A stretch of 64,000 nt of DNA, from the IMG/VR virus record IMGVR_UViG_3300028653_000014, positions 19,070 through 83,069 of that record; one strand, written 5' to 3'. A model generated the notes under the pieces. That model was not told the origin of the DNA. It saw only the letters and a program-made list of their open reading frames with translations, and did no database searches. The stretch comes from a virus. Position 1 is the stretch's first letter; each line of letters starts with the position of its first letter. This document shows positions 47,828 to 55,507 of the stretch, piece after piece. Both the position numbers and the translations under genes were made by a program.

Positions 47828-48681
47828 CACCGGTCGCTCCACGGCTCGGGCATTTCCCCGTTCTTCACAGCGAGAATCCCGACTTGCTTGCCGTCGCGCC
47901 ATTGGTTCATCGCCTTCAAGTTGTAGAGCAGCCATGTCTGGGGATGCTCGTTCGTCCGTTTTGCCATCGTAAGAATGGCCCATCTCCGATAGGTGAGAAT
48001 AGGGTCTTTCGCGGTCAGCCCTTCGCCTGTTGATGCGAGCCGCCAGAACTCCGCCGCCGCTTCGGGGTCGACGCGCGAGTTGAGATACAGCGCTACGGCC
48101 ACGGGCGTCCGTGGAATCCGTAGATTCACGTAGACAGATTTAGCGAGAGTGACCGCTTCTCGTATGCCGCCGTTGTCTTCTATCCACGTAAGTGCCTCTG
48201 ACCGTGACGGCCAGTCTGTCTGCTTGAAACGATGGTGTTCATATCGCCATGCCATGTTCGCGGCAGCGGCGAGGTCTTTCGACGCTCCTTCGGTCCCGGT
48301 GACGTGCATGGCGTGCTGAAGCGTTCTCGACCTTCCCGAGTCGACGAACTGGATCGCCCGCTCCTCGTTCGGTATCCCGCGCACGACGACGGACTGGATA
48401 GCGACCCCGGATTCAACGATGGCCCAGAGTCGATGCTGGCCGTCTAGGAGTCTCCCGGACTCCCCGAAGATGATGGACTCGCCCGTGAGGATGTACTCGC
48501 CTTTGCTCATGTCCCTGGCGATTCTCGTTACGACTAGCTGAGCTACAGGACGGTTGAGTCCGTTCAGTTCAAGCCATTCCGCCGCAGTTTCGGGCGTGAT
48601 GATTTCGATGGTCACACTGACGTCCGCCAGGTCGAGGGACGCCAGAAGATCACGGACTTCCAGTGAGGAAGATCGCGTCAC
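47827..48681 (-). CDS. ParB/sulfiredoxin-like nuclease-fold protein
   Basis: 284 aa from GTG at 48681 with AAAAGGAG 9 nt upstream. TIEIITPETAAEWLELNGLNRPVAQLVVTRIARDMSKGEYI and FGESGRLLDGQHRLWAIVESG carry the ParB/Srx fold signature (G-LLDGQHRL-A). The rest is helical with no clear HTH. In phages such proteins are often DNA-binding regulators or nucleases. Has its own sigma-70-like promoter and is coupled to the CHC2 finger gene. Confidence 0.78.
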   Translation of the reverse strand: MTRSSSLEVRDLLASLDLADVSVTIEIITPETAAEWLELNGLNRPVAQLVVTRIARDMSKGEYILTGESIIFGESGRLLDGQHRLWAIVESGVAIQSVVVRGIPNEERAIQFVDSGRSRTLQHAMHVTGTEGASKDLAAAANMAWRYEHHRFKQTDWPSRSEALTWIEDNGGIREAVTLAKSVYVNLRIPRTPVAVALYLNSRVDPEAAAEFWRLASTGEGLTAKDPILTYRRWAILTMAKRTNEHPQTWLLYNLKAMNQWRDGKQVGILAVKNGEMPEPWSDR

Positions 48682-48699
48682 GGGTGAACTCCTTTTGGT

Positions 48700-48729
48700 T
48701 AAAGAGGGTCGACCCGGCAGGTGTGTCAA
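48700..48729 (-). promoter_or_regulatory. Sigma-70-like promoter, TTGACA-18-TCTTTA
   Basis: Minus strand: TTGACA at 48729-48724, 18-nt spacer, TCTTTA at 48705-48700, and GTG 19 nt further. Overlaps the end of the MuF gene; the only exact -35 consensus noted in the window. Confidence 0.6.
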
Positions 48730-48734
48730 GTATG

Positions 48735-51686
48735 TCATTGCCCGAACGAGACTGAGCATCTGCAGTTAGCTACCTGCGAGACGTCACCATCTGGATCACC
48801 GGGGTAGTTCAGCGCGAACCCGTCAACGTCGAACGCCTCCTCAAGAGCGCGCTGCTGACCGTCGAGGCCGTCCACGAGTTCGTGTCGCGGATACAAAGCT
48901 CCCGGAGCCGTCATCCAAGTCTTGGGCATCGTCGAGCCGGTCGCCTGCCCGACGAGTTGCGCCGACGTGACCGCGGCGCCGTTCGCCAAACCGGTCATCT
49001 CCGTATTTCCCGTGTAGACGCCGTTCGCGATAAAGTACCCGTACGGCGTGCAGAGGTTGAAGACATAGCCAGCGAACGAGACCAGTCGACTCGCGATCAC
49101 GCGGTCCAACTGTATGTCTCCGGTCTCAGCGCGCGGGTGGTCGGGTCGGCTGTCGGCGTGGATAAGAGCGTCGTGCTGCGATGGGTCGACGCAGCCGGAA
49201 TACCTCGTCGCACTCTTCAGGAGGCTCGTGCTTTGTTCTTCGAGAACGGCGGGAACGTCCATAACCGCCGAGACGACATTAACGCTGCCGATGTGATCGA
49301 ACGCTTCAACTCGGGACGGGCGGTGAAAAAGATCGCCGGGGATCTGGACACGAGCGGAATTGTCATCCGACGAATCCTGCTCGAAAACGGGATCACCCCT
49401 CGAAACCCCGCAGAAGCAGGCGCTCTGGTCAATCGCCAGCAAGCCTCCGCACTCCGCGCAGAAGGGCGAATGTCCCAGTACGTCGGCTGGGGCGAAGACA
49501 TCATCGCCGAGATGCTCTCCGAGAGGGGCGAACATCCCGAGCGACAATTCCCCGTCGGGCCACGCAATCTCGACCTCGCCCTCATGCCCGTCGCCGTGGA
49601 AGTCTGGCTCTCCTCCGCTTCGCCTCTCAATGATCCCTACTGTCGCGACCGTCTCGAATATCTCAGCGATCGTGGCTGGTGGATTTGCTACATCTTCATC
49701 GCGCGCCGCACTCGGGTTTTGGTTCCCGAAGTAGCAGACGAGATCGTCTCCTTCGTTGAGTTCGCCCGCAGTTCTCCAGCCGCCGCGCGTGAGCATCGGG
49801 TGATTCGGGGTTGCGGTGAACTCGCGGCCAGATTCCATGACGATGACCGCCATGTCTCCCTCGTACCACCGTCTCGTGACTGCCCGCACCACAGCACCAT
49901 CAACAAGCGTCTCCGCGGGTAGACAGCGCGCGATCAGGGTGGAGCGGGTGACTGACGCCTGCTTCATGCCGGACCGGATCGCCTCGGCCGTGTCGGGGAT
50001 CGACAGTCCGGCCTGGTACGACTGGCCGATGATGTCCATCACGTCGGCCTGGGTCGTCTCGGTGATGTTCGTGACCTGGCTGGCGGACTTCGCGAGCACC
50101 CCGCTGATGAGCGGGTTGTGGACGTCCCAGTTCAGCCCGGCCGCTTCGAGGACAGGGGTCATGGCGGACTTGATGAACGCCTGCCGGATCGGCTCGGTGC
50201 GCGCCTTGATCTCAGCGATCAGCGCGGTCACGTCGAGGACTTCGGCCGGGGCGGGCGCTGTCCACTGCGGCGGGGTCGGCGTCGCGTCCTGATCGCCCGC
50301 GGCGGTCAACTGGCGAACCCCGGTCAGCGGGAAGTCTGCGACCACCTGGTTGCCCTGCACGATCTTCAGCGAGTCGAAGTGGAGTGGCGCGCCGAGTGTG
50401 GCCGTGTCGGGCGGCGCAGTCGAGTCATCCCGGTAGGCGATCGTCCCGTGTGGCTGGTAGCCGTGGTTGCGCGCGTAGTCGGCGTCCGCGACTAGCACCG
50501 CCGTACAGACCGCCTGGCGCAGCTCGACAAGCCCTGGCACGTCGGGAAGAACGATCGCTGGTGTCCCGTTGCCCTGGTCTTGGAACGCGCCGACACCGCC
50601 GACTGTCCCTTCGAGCGGCGGGTGAGACGCTGCGACGCGGGTGAGTGCGGTACGTACGGCGTCGACGGTCTCCTCGTCGGTGTCTCCGAGGTACGCGAGC
50701 GTCACGTGGATGTCCTCGGGCTTCTCGCCTCCCGTCTCAGCGATTGCGGCAGCCTCAGCCGGGCGCGGAAAGAGTGCGATCATGGTTGAGGCGCTCGTGA
50801 TGTCCGCAGCGGCCGTCAGCGCAAGTGACGCGAGCAGCGCGCGGCCTTCCTCCAACCCGATCGCACCGAGCGCGTCCCGGTCGGCACGGCGGGCAAGCGA
50901 GGCGGTGAGATGGTTCGTGACGCGGGACTGGAACGTGCGGGCCGCCTGCTCACCGGCCTGCTCTAGGATCGGCTGGATCGCGGCGGCGAGCTTCGGCTCC
51001 AACGCGTCGACGCGCTTCTGCGCCTCCGCCAGAACCTTGTTGTGGAGCAGAGGCGGGACGACCTTCGCGGGCGGCGCGGACTGCGGGGCGGCGTCGGCGG
51101 TCACGGCGTGGTCGGATTCTAGCCTCACCCATTCGTCACACACGTTCGACGGCGACACCGGCGCCCCGAACATCAGGCAGACGGCGTTCTCGTAGAACTT
51201 GCAGGTCGCGCAGGCCACGTCGGGGTCGTCCGATGCCCGGTAGTGGACGCGGGCCGGGATGCCGTCGTCCACAGGCTTGTCCCCATCTGTGGATTCGGCG
51301 AACGCCCGCTCGACGTGAGCCGCGACAATGGCAGGAAAGACGGCCTGGCGCGCATCTTCCGCAGTGGCGGGTTTGAGGATGTCGCTCAATCGAACCTCGT
51401 CGAACGCGGAGTCACGGACGACGCGAAACTCAAGTCCGCCCGGATTCGGGTTGGCGGCGGTAACGCGGGCGTTACTCGCAACCGTCCTGGCAGGGGAGAC
51501 CGAGGCTGGAACGCCGCCGTCCTCCCAAGCGTTGCAGAGCCGATCTCCTTGCACGGTCACGTCGAACCGTCCGCACTGGTCGACCGTCCCAGCGCCGTAG
51601 AACGAGCACGTCGCGCACGAGACCGCATGGGTCGGCGCAGGCCGGTACTGCTCCGACGCGGGGATCGTCCCGCGCCCGTCGTTCAC
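48735..51686 (-). CDS. MuF-type head morphogenesis protein fused to a 2H phosphoesterase, with intein
   Basis: 983-aa precursor from GTG at 51686 (GTGA overlap). Extein 676 aa: two Cys modules (CATCSFYGAGTVDQCGRF...C and CATCKFYENAVCLMFGAP...C); a 2H phosphoesterase domain ~300-455 with HVTLAYLG (~327-334) and HGTIAYRD (~413-420); then a helical MuF-like domain (RSTLIAR|TEMTGLANGAAVTS, TWMTAPGALYPRHELVDGLDGQ) ending VANCRCSVSFGQ. MuF/SPP1 gp7-like proteins act between portal and capsid. The intein splits the conserved IAR-TE motif. Confidence 0.87.
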   Translation of the reverse strand: MNDGRGTIPASEQYRPAPTHAVSCATCSFYGAGTVDQCGRFDVTVQGDRLCNAWEDGGVPASVSPARTVASNARVTAANPNPGGLEFRVVRDSAFDEVRLSDILKPATAEDARQAVFPAIVAAHVERAFAESTDGDKPVDDGIPARVHYRASDDPDVACATCKFYENAVCLMFGAPVSPSNVCDEWVRLESDHAVTADAAPQSAPPAKVVPPLLHNKVLAEAQKRVDALEPKLAAAIQPILEQAGEQAARTFQSRVTNHLTASLARRADRDALGAIGLEEGRALLASLALTAAADITSASTMIALFPRPAEAAAIAETGGEKPEDIHVTLAYLGDTDEETVDAVRTALTRVAASHPPLEGTVGGVGAFQDQGNGTPAIVLPDVPGLVELRQAVCTAVLVADADYARNHGYQPHGTIAYRDDSTAPPDTATLGAPLHFDSLKIVQGNQVVADFPLTGVRQLTAAGDQDATPTPPQWTAPAPAEVLDVTALIAEIKARTEPIRQAFIKSAMTPVLEAAGLNWDVHNPLISGVLAKSASQVTNITETTQADVMDIIGQSYQAGLSIPDTAEAIRSGMKQASVTRSTLIARCLPAETLVDGAVVRAVTRRWYEGDMAVIVMESGREFTATPNHPMLTRGGWRTAGELNEGDDLVCYFGNQNPSAARDEDVANPPATIAEIFETVATVGIIERRSGGEPDFHGDGHEGEVEIAWPDGELSLGMFAPLGEHLGDDVFAPADVLGHSPFCAECGGLLAIDQSACFCGVSRGDPVFEQDSSDDNSARVQIPGDLFHRPSRVEAFDHIGSVNVVSAVMDVPAVLEEQSTSLLKSATRYSGCVDPSQHDALIHADSRPDHPRAETGDIQLDRVIASRLVSFAGYVFNLCTPYGYFIANGVYTGNTEMTGLANGAAVTSAQLVGQATGSTMPKTWMTAPGALYPRHELVDGLDGQQRALEEAFDVDGFALNYPGDPDGDVSQVANCRCSVSFGQ
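48882..49922 (+). CDS. Antisense HTH plus Vsr/DUF559-like homing nuclease inside the MuF intein
   Basis: Reading frame of up to 346 aa opposite the MuF gene. The protein-like core is residues ~74-300 (49101-49781): two HTH repeats (YVSGLSARVVGSAVGVDKSV, FNSGRAVKKIAGDLDTSGIV) followed by a Vsr/DUF559-type nuclease (EDIIAEMLSERGEHPERQFP, NLDLALMPVAVEVWLS, RLEYLSDRGWWICYIFIA). The core fits exactly between the splicing blocks on the other strand. Start is uncertain: no ATG, GTG or TTG occurs between 48885 and the HTH, so the ATG at 48882 is the only conventional one. Expression or remnant status cannot be told from sequence. Confidence 0.6.
   Translation: MSRIQSSRSRHPSLGHRRAGRLPDELRRRDRGAVRQTGHLRISRVDAVRDKVPVRRAEVEDIASERDQSTRDHAVQLYVSGLSARVVGSAVGVDKSVVLRWVDAAGIPRRTLQEARALFFENGGNVHNRRDDINAADVIERFNSGRAVKKIAGDLDTSGIVIRRILLENGITPRNPAEAGALVNRQQASALRAEGRMSQYVGWGEDIIAEMLSERGEHPERQFPVGPRNLDLALMPVAVEVWLSSASPLNDPYCRDRLEYLSDRGWWICYIFIARRTRVLVPEVADEIVSFVEFARSSPAAAREHRVIRGCGELAARFHDDDRHVSLVPPSRDCPHHSTINKRLRG
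49005..49925 (-). mobile_element. Intein in the MuF-type gene, without in-frame nuclease
   Basis: 307 residues from Cys1 (codon 49925-49923, CLPAETLVDGAVV) to VYTGN (N codon 49007-49005), followed by Thr+1. Block B FTATPNHPMLTRGGWRT. Residues ~63-275 encode no recognisable endonuclease in frame: sequence there is Gly/Asp/Glu-rich and corresponds to the reverse complement of the plus-strand nuclease. C-terminal block VFNLCTPYGYFIANGVYTGN. Confidence 0.87.
51460..51475. promoter_or_regulatory. 16-bp perfect palindrome, operator/stoperator candidate 12 (intragenic)
   Basis: GTAACGCGGGCGTTAC inside the 5' part of the MuF gene, encoding S-N-A-R-V-T. Confidence 0.65.
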
Positions 51687-51868
51687 AGTTCGCCCTTCCA
51701 CGACTCGATCACCTCTCGGAGCGCCCGTGCCTTCTCCGCCACCGCGTCCGTGATGAGCGCCTCGTCGGCGTACTCGATCTCGACGAGCAGGTCGAGTGCG
51801 GCGGCGGTGAACTCCGTCAGCACGAGCGACGGGCGCAGCCTCACGTACAGCACCGCTTCGCCCGGCAC
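51683..51868 (-). CDS. Small acidic helical protein
   Basis: 61 aa from GTG at 51868. AVLYVRLRPSLVLTEFTAAALDLLVEIEYADEALI; a two-helix protein between portal and MuF genes, coupled by GTGA to the MuF gene. Unknown function, possibly a scaffold or chaperone. Confidence 0.62.
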   Translation of the reverse strand: MPGEAVLYVRLRPSLVLTEFTAAALDLLVEIEYADEALITDAVAEKARALREVIESWKGEL

Positions 51869-51871
51869 GGG

Positions 51872-54800
51872 CTACTTGCCCGCCGTCAGCAGTCCCTGAA
51901 CGAACTGCGGGAACGAGTCCGGCATCAGTTGCGGCTTCAAGTCGTACAGCGTGCGGGCCGCGTGCTTCTCGATCGTGTCCGCAATCGACGTCTGCACCCC
52001 GTCGTCCGTGATCCCGAACACCCTGAGCGCGTCGAGGATCAACGTGCGGGCGCCGCCGACGAGGGCGGCCTCTGACGGGACGTTGGGGAGGTTCCGCACG
52101 CGCGCACGTCCCAGAGTGGCTGCAACGTCGCGTGCCGGGACGCCCTCTATCAGCGCGAGGGTTTCATCGTCGCGACGTGCGAGCGTCCGTAGGCGGCTTC
52201 CTGCGGCCTCACGAGCACGTAGGAGCGCCAACTGGGCGGCGCCCTGAACCATCACCGTCTGTGCCCGCTGCGCGGACGCCACGACCTCGTTGTCGACCCC
52301 GGCCGGGTCGTCCTTCGGCACAGGCGGCGTCTTCTCGACGTCGGCCGCCGTGACTCCGCCATCGCCTGTAGTGCCACCGTCTGGACCGGGCGAGACGAGC
52401 GTGTCCGAGTCCGGCTCAAGTTCGGAGTTCTGCCTGAGCGACGGGACGCCGTAGACAGCCAGCGACGGGTCGCGCAGCTTGACGCCGAGCCAACGGTTCC
52501 GCTCCTCCTCGGTCGGCGCGTCGTTGTCGCCGAAGTTCGCGACACCGCGCAGCGCCTCGTCACCGATGACGCCACGGTCGTGGAGGTCCTTCGCGTCCTT
52601 CGTGCGGTCCGGATGGTTGATGACCGCGGTCGCGTCGTACGCGATCACGTATTTCCCCCAGTCCGCGATGTTCTGATCCATCAGGTACGGGGACAGGTAG
52701 GCGTCCGTCAAGTCCTGCACGAGCGAATCCGCGACAGGCTGCAGGTGGTACTTCCACGTGATCTCGTCGATGTTCCAGGCGCTGTTGCCGGTGAAGAACG
52801 TCCGCCCGTCCCGCCGCGCAAGCCATGTGCGGTTCACCGTGGTGGGGCACCAGACGACTCCCGAGTAACTGACTATCTCGTCCGTGGCGCCGTCGTCGTT
52901 GAACTGCCGTCCGGCTTCCTGCGCCGCCTTGACAGGCCGTACCGCCAGAGAGCGCAGCGCCCGCACGACAACACCGCCATCGTGTGACGGTTGCCGGGAG
53001 GCGGCGCGGCCCGAGAGGATCACCGCAAGCTCGAATGCGTCGAGCCGGGCCGGGTCCTTCTGCCAGACGTCGAGTAGGCCGCCGCGGTAATGATGGCCGT
53101 CCCCCTGGCAGGAGACGTCGATGAAGAGTTCTAGTTGCGCCCTGCTCAGCGCCGAGATGAACTCCGGGCTGACGCATTTCGACGGCGCGATGTCGAGCAG
53201 GGGCTTCGACGCCTGCTGGTTCAGGTGGAAGACGGTGATGGGGACGCCGTGACTTCCATCGTTCTGCTGAATGGCCTCACGCCATGCCGGGACACCGAGC
53301 ATCCTCGTCTTGCCGACCGATGGTCCGTAGAGACGGGTCAGGCAGCCGCGGATGCGCTCCACCCTGTCGGCGTTCCGGGTGTGGGACTGAGCGATCGACA
53401 GCGTCTTGCCTCGCGCGTGTCCTTCCGTCCAGAACCAGGCGGCAAGCTCTACTAGATCGTCCGGAACGACGGCAAGATTCTCGTCGCCCGCGAACGCACC
53501 CGTGATGATCGAATCGGCAGCGGTCAGGCGCTTCGTTGTCGTCCACTCCCGCGATACGTACGGAACCTTGTCCTTGTGCCGAAGCCGTGTAACCGGCCAG
53601 CGATGGTTCAGCGTCGTGAGCGAACTGTGCGTGCGACTCTCCAGCCGACGCATCGGCTCGTTCGTCACGCCAGCGCGATAGATGTCCAGAACGGGCTGCC
53701 ACTCGGCGAGGCCGGTCTCGTGATTGAGAGTGCGTACGACGTCGCCCGTTTCGAGGTCGTCGTGCGTCACCCATCCTCTGTCCTTCGTCAGAATCTCCGT
53801 CGATTCGTCCGAGCACCAGTGGTTGACGTCGCCCAATCCGAGAAGGACTTCGGGCGGCATGTCGAGCGAGACGGCGAGGCGGCGGATGCACTCGTCGCGC
53901 AGCCCGGTCTCCGGGTACACCTGGGTCGGGTCGATGATCTGGAGATGGAAGACCAAGTCGGAGAGTTTCATCCCTTCAGGGACGCGCACACGGGCGACGA
54001 GCGGTACGACGGCCCCGGCGGTGCCTTCGTTGATGATCGGCTTCGTCATCGCCTCCGTCAGGTCGGCGAGGAACGGGTCCTCCTGCGGGTCCTCGTCCGG
54101 GGCGGCCTCTGACGGGGTGGTGGTGATCCGGTCGTCGATGAACAGGACGCCGGAGCCTGCGAGGCGTGACCGGGCGCGGGCACGGACGGCCTGCGTGAGG
54201 AGCACGTACTCCTCCAGGATGTCCAGGCACGCCATGACGGACGAGTCGGCCAGCGACGACCAGCGCGGATGCCGTTTCCAGATCCGGTAGGCGACCGCCG
54301 TGTCTGCGAGCGGCTCGAAGTCCTTGTCGGGGGCCGGGTAGAACTGGTTCGCGGGAAGCTGCGGCGCCTTGAAGCGGGTGTAGAGGCCCTCGATCAGCCG
54401 CACCTCGTCGGTGGAGAGCATCTCCCACTGTTCCAGCTTCGTCCGCTGGTTGATCGTGACGAGCAGATACGCCTCGCCGACGAGGAACATCAGGCGGCCG
54501 TAGTTCGCCAACAGCCCGGTGCGCCCGGTGCCGCCCGGGTCTTTGATCCGGGCGAGCGCGTCGATGACGACCTCGTTCTTCGTACGGACGACCTCGCCCG
54601 TCTCCTCGTCGATCTCCCCGGCGAACAACTCCAACTGGGCGAGTGCGCGGCTGTAGAACTGGGCGGCGTACTTGAGCGGCCCGACGATATCGTAGTAGCC
54701 CATCGCGCGTACCTGCCACGCCTGGATCAGTCGGCGCAGATAGGTCGCGTCGCCGTGCTGCACCAACTCCCCTGCCGCGGTGAGTGAGCCGGGCTGCTCT

Positions 54801-54916
54801 GCCCGGAGCCGATCCATTTCGGCCCGGACGGCGTTGTGGCGTGCGCTGACCCGATCAGGGGACGCGTCCTTATAGAGAACCGGGGTTGTGTCGCGGCGGC
54901 GACTGAACAGCGCCAT
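51872..54916 (-). CDS. Portal protein interrupted by an intein
   Basis: 1014-aa precursor; extein 670 aa. Residues 1-367: RLIQAWQVRAMGYYDIVGPLKYAAQFYSRAL, ANYGRLMFLVGEAYLLVTINQR, and the portal crown-like SLDMPPEVLLGLGDVNHW immediately before the intein. The C-extein starts SAWNIDEITWKYHLQPVADSLVQDLTDAYL, the conserved portal helix, followed by a linker and a helical C-terminus. Forms the dodecameric DNA gate at the capsid vertex. The intein sits in the GDVNHW-SAW junction, a highly conserved site. Confidence 0.9.
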   Translation of the reverse strand: MALFSRRRDTTPVLYKDASPDRVSARHNAVRAEMDRLRAEQPGSLTAAGELVQHGDATYLRRLIQAWQVRAMGYYDIVGPLKYAAQFYSRALAQLELFAGEIDEETGEVVRTKNEVVIDALARIKDPGGTGRTGLLANYGRLMFLVGEAYLLVTINQRTKLEQWEMLSTDEVRLIEGLYTRFKAPQLPANQFYPAPDKDFEPLADTAVAYRIWKRHPRWSSLADSSVMACLDILEEYVLLTQAVRARARSRLAGSGVLFIDDRITTTPSEAAPDEDPQEDPFLADLTEAMTKPIINEGTAGAVVPLVARVRVPEGMKLSDLVFHLQIIDPTQVYPETGLRDECIRRLAVSLDMPPEVLLGLGDVNHWCSDESTEILTKDRGWVTHDDLETGDVVRTLNHETGLAEWQPVLDIYRAGVTNEPMRRLESRTHSSLTTLNHRWPVTRLRHKDKVPYVSREWTTTKRLTAADSIITGAFAGDENLAVVPDDLVELAAWFWTEGHARGKTLSIAQSHTRNADRVERIRGCLTRLYGPSVGKTRMLGVPAWREAIQQNDGSHGVPITVFHLNQQASKPLLDIAPSKCVSPEFISALSRAQLELFIDVSCQGDGHHYRGGLLDVWQKDPARLDAFELAVILSGRAASRQPSHDGGVVVRALRSLAVRPVKAAQEAGRQFNDDGATDEIVSYSGVVWCPTTVNRTWLARRDGRTFFTGNSAWNIDEITWKYHLQPVADSLVQDLTDAYLSPYLMDQNIADWGKYVIAYDATAVINHPDRTKDAKDLHDRGVIGDEALRGVANFGDNDAPTEEERNRWLGVKLRDPSLAVYGVPSLRQNSELEPDSDTLVSPGPDGGTTGDGGVTAADVEKTPPVPKDDPAGVDNEVVASAQRAQTVMVQGAAQLALLRAREAAGSRLRTLARRDDETLALIEGVPARDVAATLGRARVRNLPNVPSEAALVGGARTLILDALRVFGITDDGVQTSIADTIEKHAARTLYDLKPQLMPDSFPQFVQGLLTAGK
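52784..53815 (-). mobile_element. LAGLIDADG-like intein in the portal gene
   Basis: 344 residues, from Cys1 (codon 53815-53813, CSDESTEILTKDRGWV) to FFTGN (N codon 52786-52784), then Ser+1. Block B LTTLNHRWPV. Paired LAGLIDADG-like helices LVELAAWFWTEGH and LELFIDVSCQGDGHH, the first with Glu in place of the usual Asp, so nuclease activity is uncertain. The end (VVWCPTTVNRTWLARRDGRTFF) is clearly related to the lysozyme intein's. Confidence 0.87.
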
Positions 54917-54925
54917 GCGGGGCTG

Positions 54926-55129
54926 CTAGGGCTTCGGGGGGCCGTTGTGGGCCGACGACGCCTCGGCCGGGCCGTTCACAGGCCGCTGGGGTCCTGACCA
55001 GTAGTAGTCGGGCGTTCCTGGCCCTCCGCCGCGGCGTACCGGCTCGGGCGCTCCGGGACGTACCTGGCGGGCCACTGGCTCACGCCGCACCTGCGGGTTC
55101 TGCTGCGACCCGCCACAGTTGCACGGCAT
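54926..55129 (-). CDS. Small MPCNCGG-type protein
   Basis: 67 aa. MPCNCGGSQQNPQVRREP then PDYYWSGPQRPVN; proline-rich and apparently unstructured. Similar short MPCNCGG proteins accompany portal or packaging genes in actinophages. Function unknown. Confidence 0.62.
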   Translation of the reverse strand: MPCNCGGSQQNPQVRREPVARQVRPGAPEPVRRGGGPGTPDYYWSGPQRPVNGPAEASSAHNGPPKP

Positions 55130-55165
55130 CTAGAAGCTCTCCCTCATGTCGCCTGCTCCTTCCGG

Positions 55166-55399
55166 CTATGCCGTTGGGGGTTGGTTCTTCAACGCCTGAG
55201 CCTTCGCCCCGGCGGTCACGCCCGTGTGGACTCCGAAGATCGCGATGGCCGCGACCGCGACGGGGGAGATGACGAGCATCGCCTGGGTGCCCGTGACGCT
55301 GCCGTGCCACGTCAAGGCTCCGAGGAGCGCGAGCACCCCGAGGATGACGAGGGTGCCTGCGACGACGAGGATGTTCGGGTTAGCGCCTGTGACGTTCAC
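55166..55399 (-). CDS. Two-span membrane protein, leaderless start
   Basis: 77 aa from GTG at 55399. Hydrophobic spans ILVVAGTLVILGVLALLGAL (~9-28) and AMLVISPVAVAAIAIFGVH (~39-57), short basic/polar tail. GTG is 7 nt after the -10 TACGAT, so a leaderless transcript is expected. Immediately downstream of the tRNA cluster. Membrane role unknown. Confidence 0.65.
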   Translation of the reverse strand: MNVTGANPNILVVAGTLVILGVLALLGALTWHGSVTGTQAMLVISPVAVAAIAIFGVHTGVTAGAKAQALKNQPPTA

Positions 55400-55419
55400 G
55401 CGGCAAATCGTACTGCGGC
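55399..55419 (-). promoter_or_regulatory. Promoter with -10 TACGAT, leaderless
   Basis: Minus-strand CCGCAGTACGATT with -10 at 55412-55407, seven bases before the GTG at 55399. Same block as at 31379 and 47484. Confidence 0.55.
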
Positions 55420-55432
55420 GATTCCAGACCCA

Positions 55433-55504
55433 AGACCGCGCCGGGAGTCGAACCCGGTTGTGCGGCTTTGCAGGCCGCCACCTAAGCCGTTCGGTCACGC
55501 GGTC
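55433..55504 (-). tRNA. tRNA-Cys(GCA)
   Basis: Cloverleaf on minus strand: acceptor GACCGCG/CGCGGTC, anticodon stem GCGGC/GCCGC with loop CTGCAAA (anticodon GCA), T-arm ACCGGGTTCGACTCCCGG. No encoded CCA. Confidence 0.9.
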
Positions 55505-55507
55505 AAC

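Noticed and set aside
52098-52112. Further palindrome copies such as GCACGCGCGCACGT and ACGCGCGTGAC at ~52098 and ~63390
   Set aside because: They lack the full TNACGC-NN-GCGTNA core or spacing, so they were not counted.
53664-53680. GTCACGCCAGCGCGAT as a 14th operator copy
   Set aside because: Matches only the left half-site plus part of the right; treated as chance.
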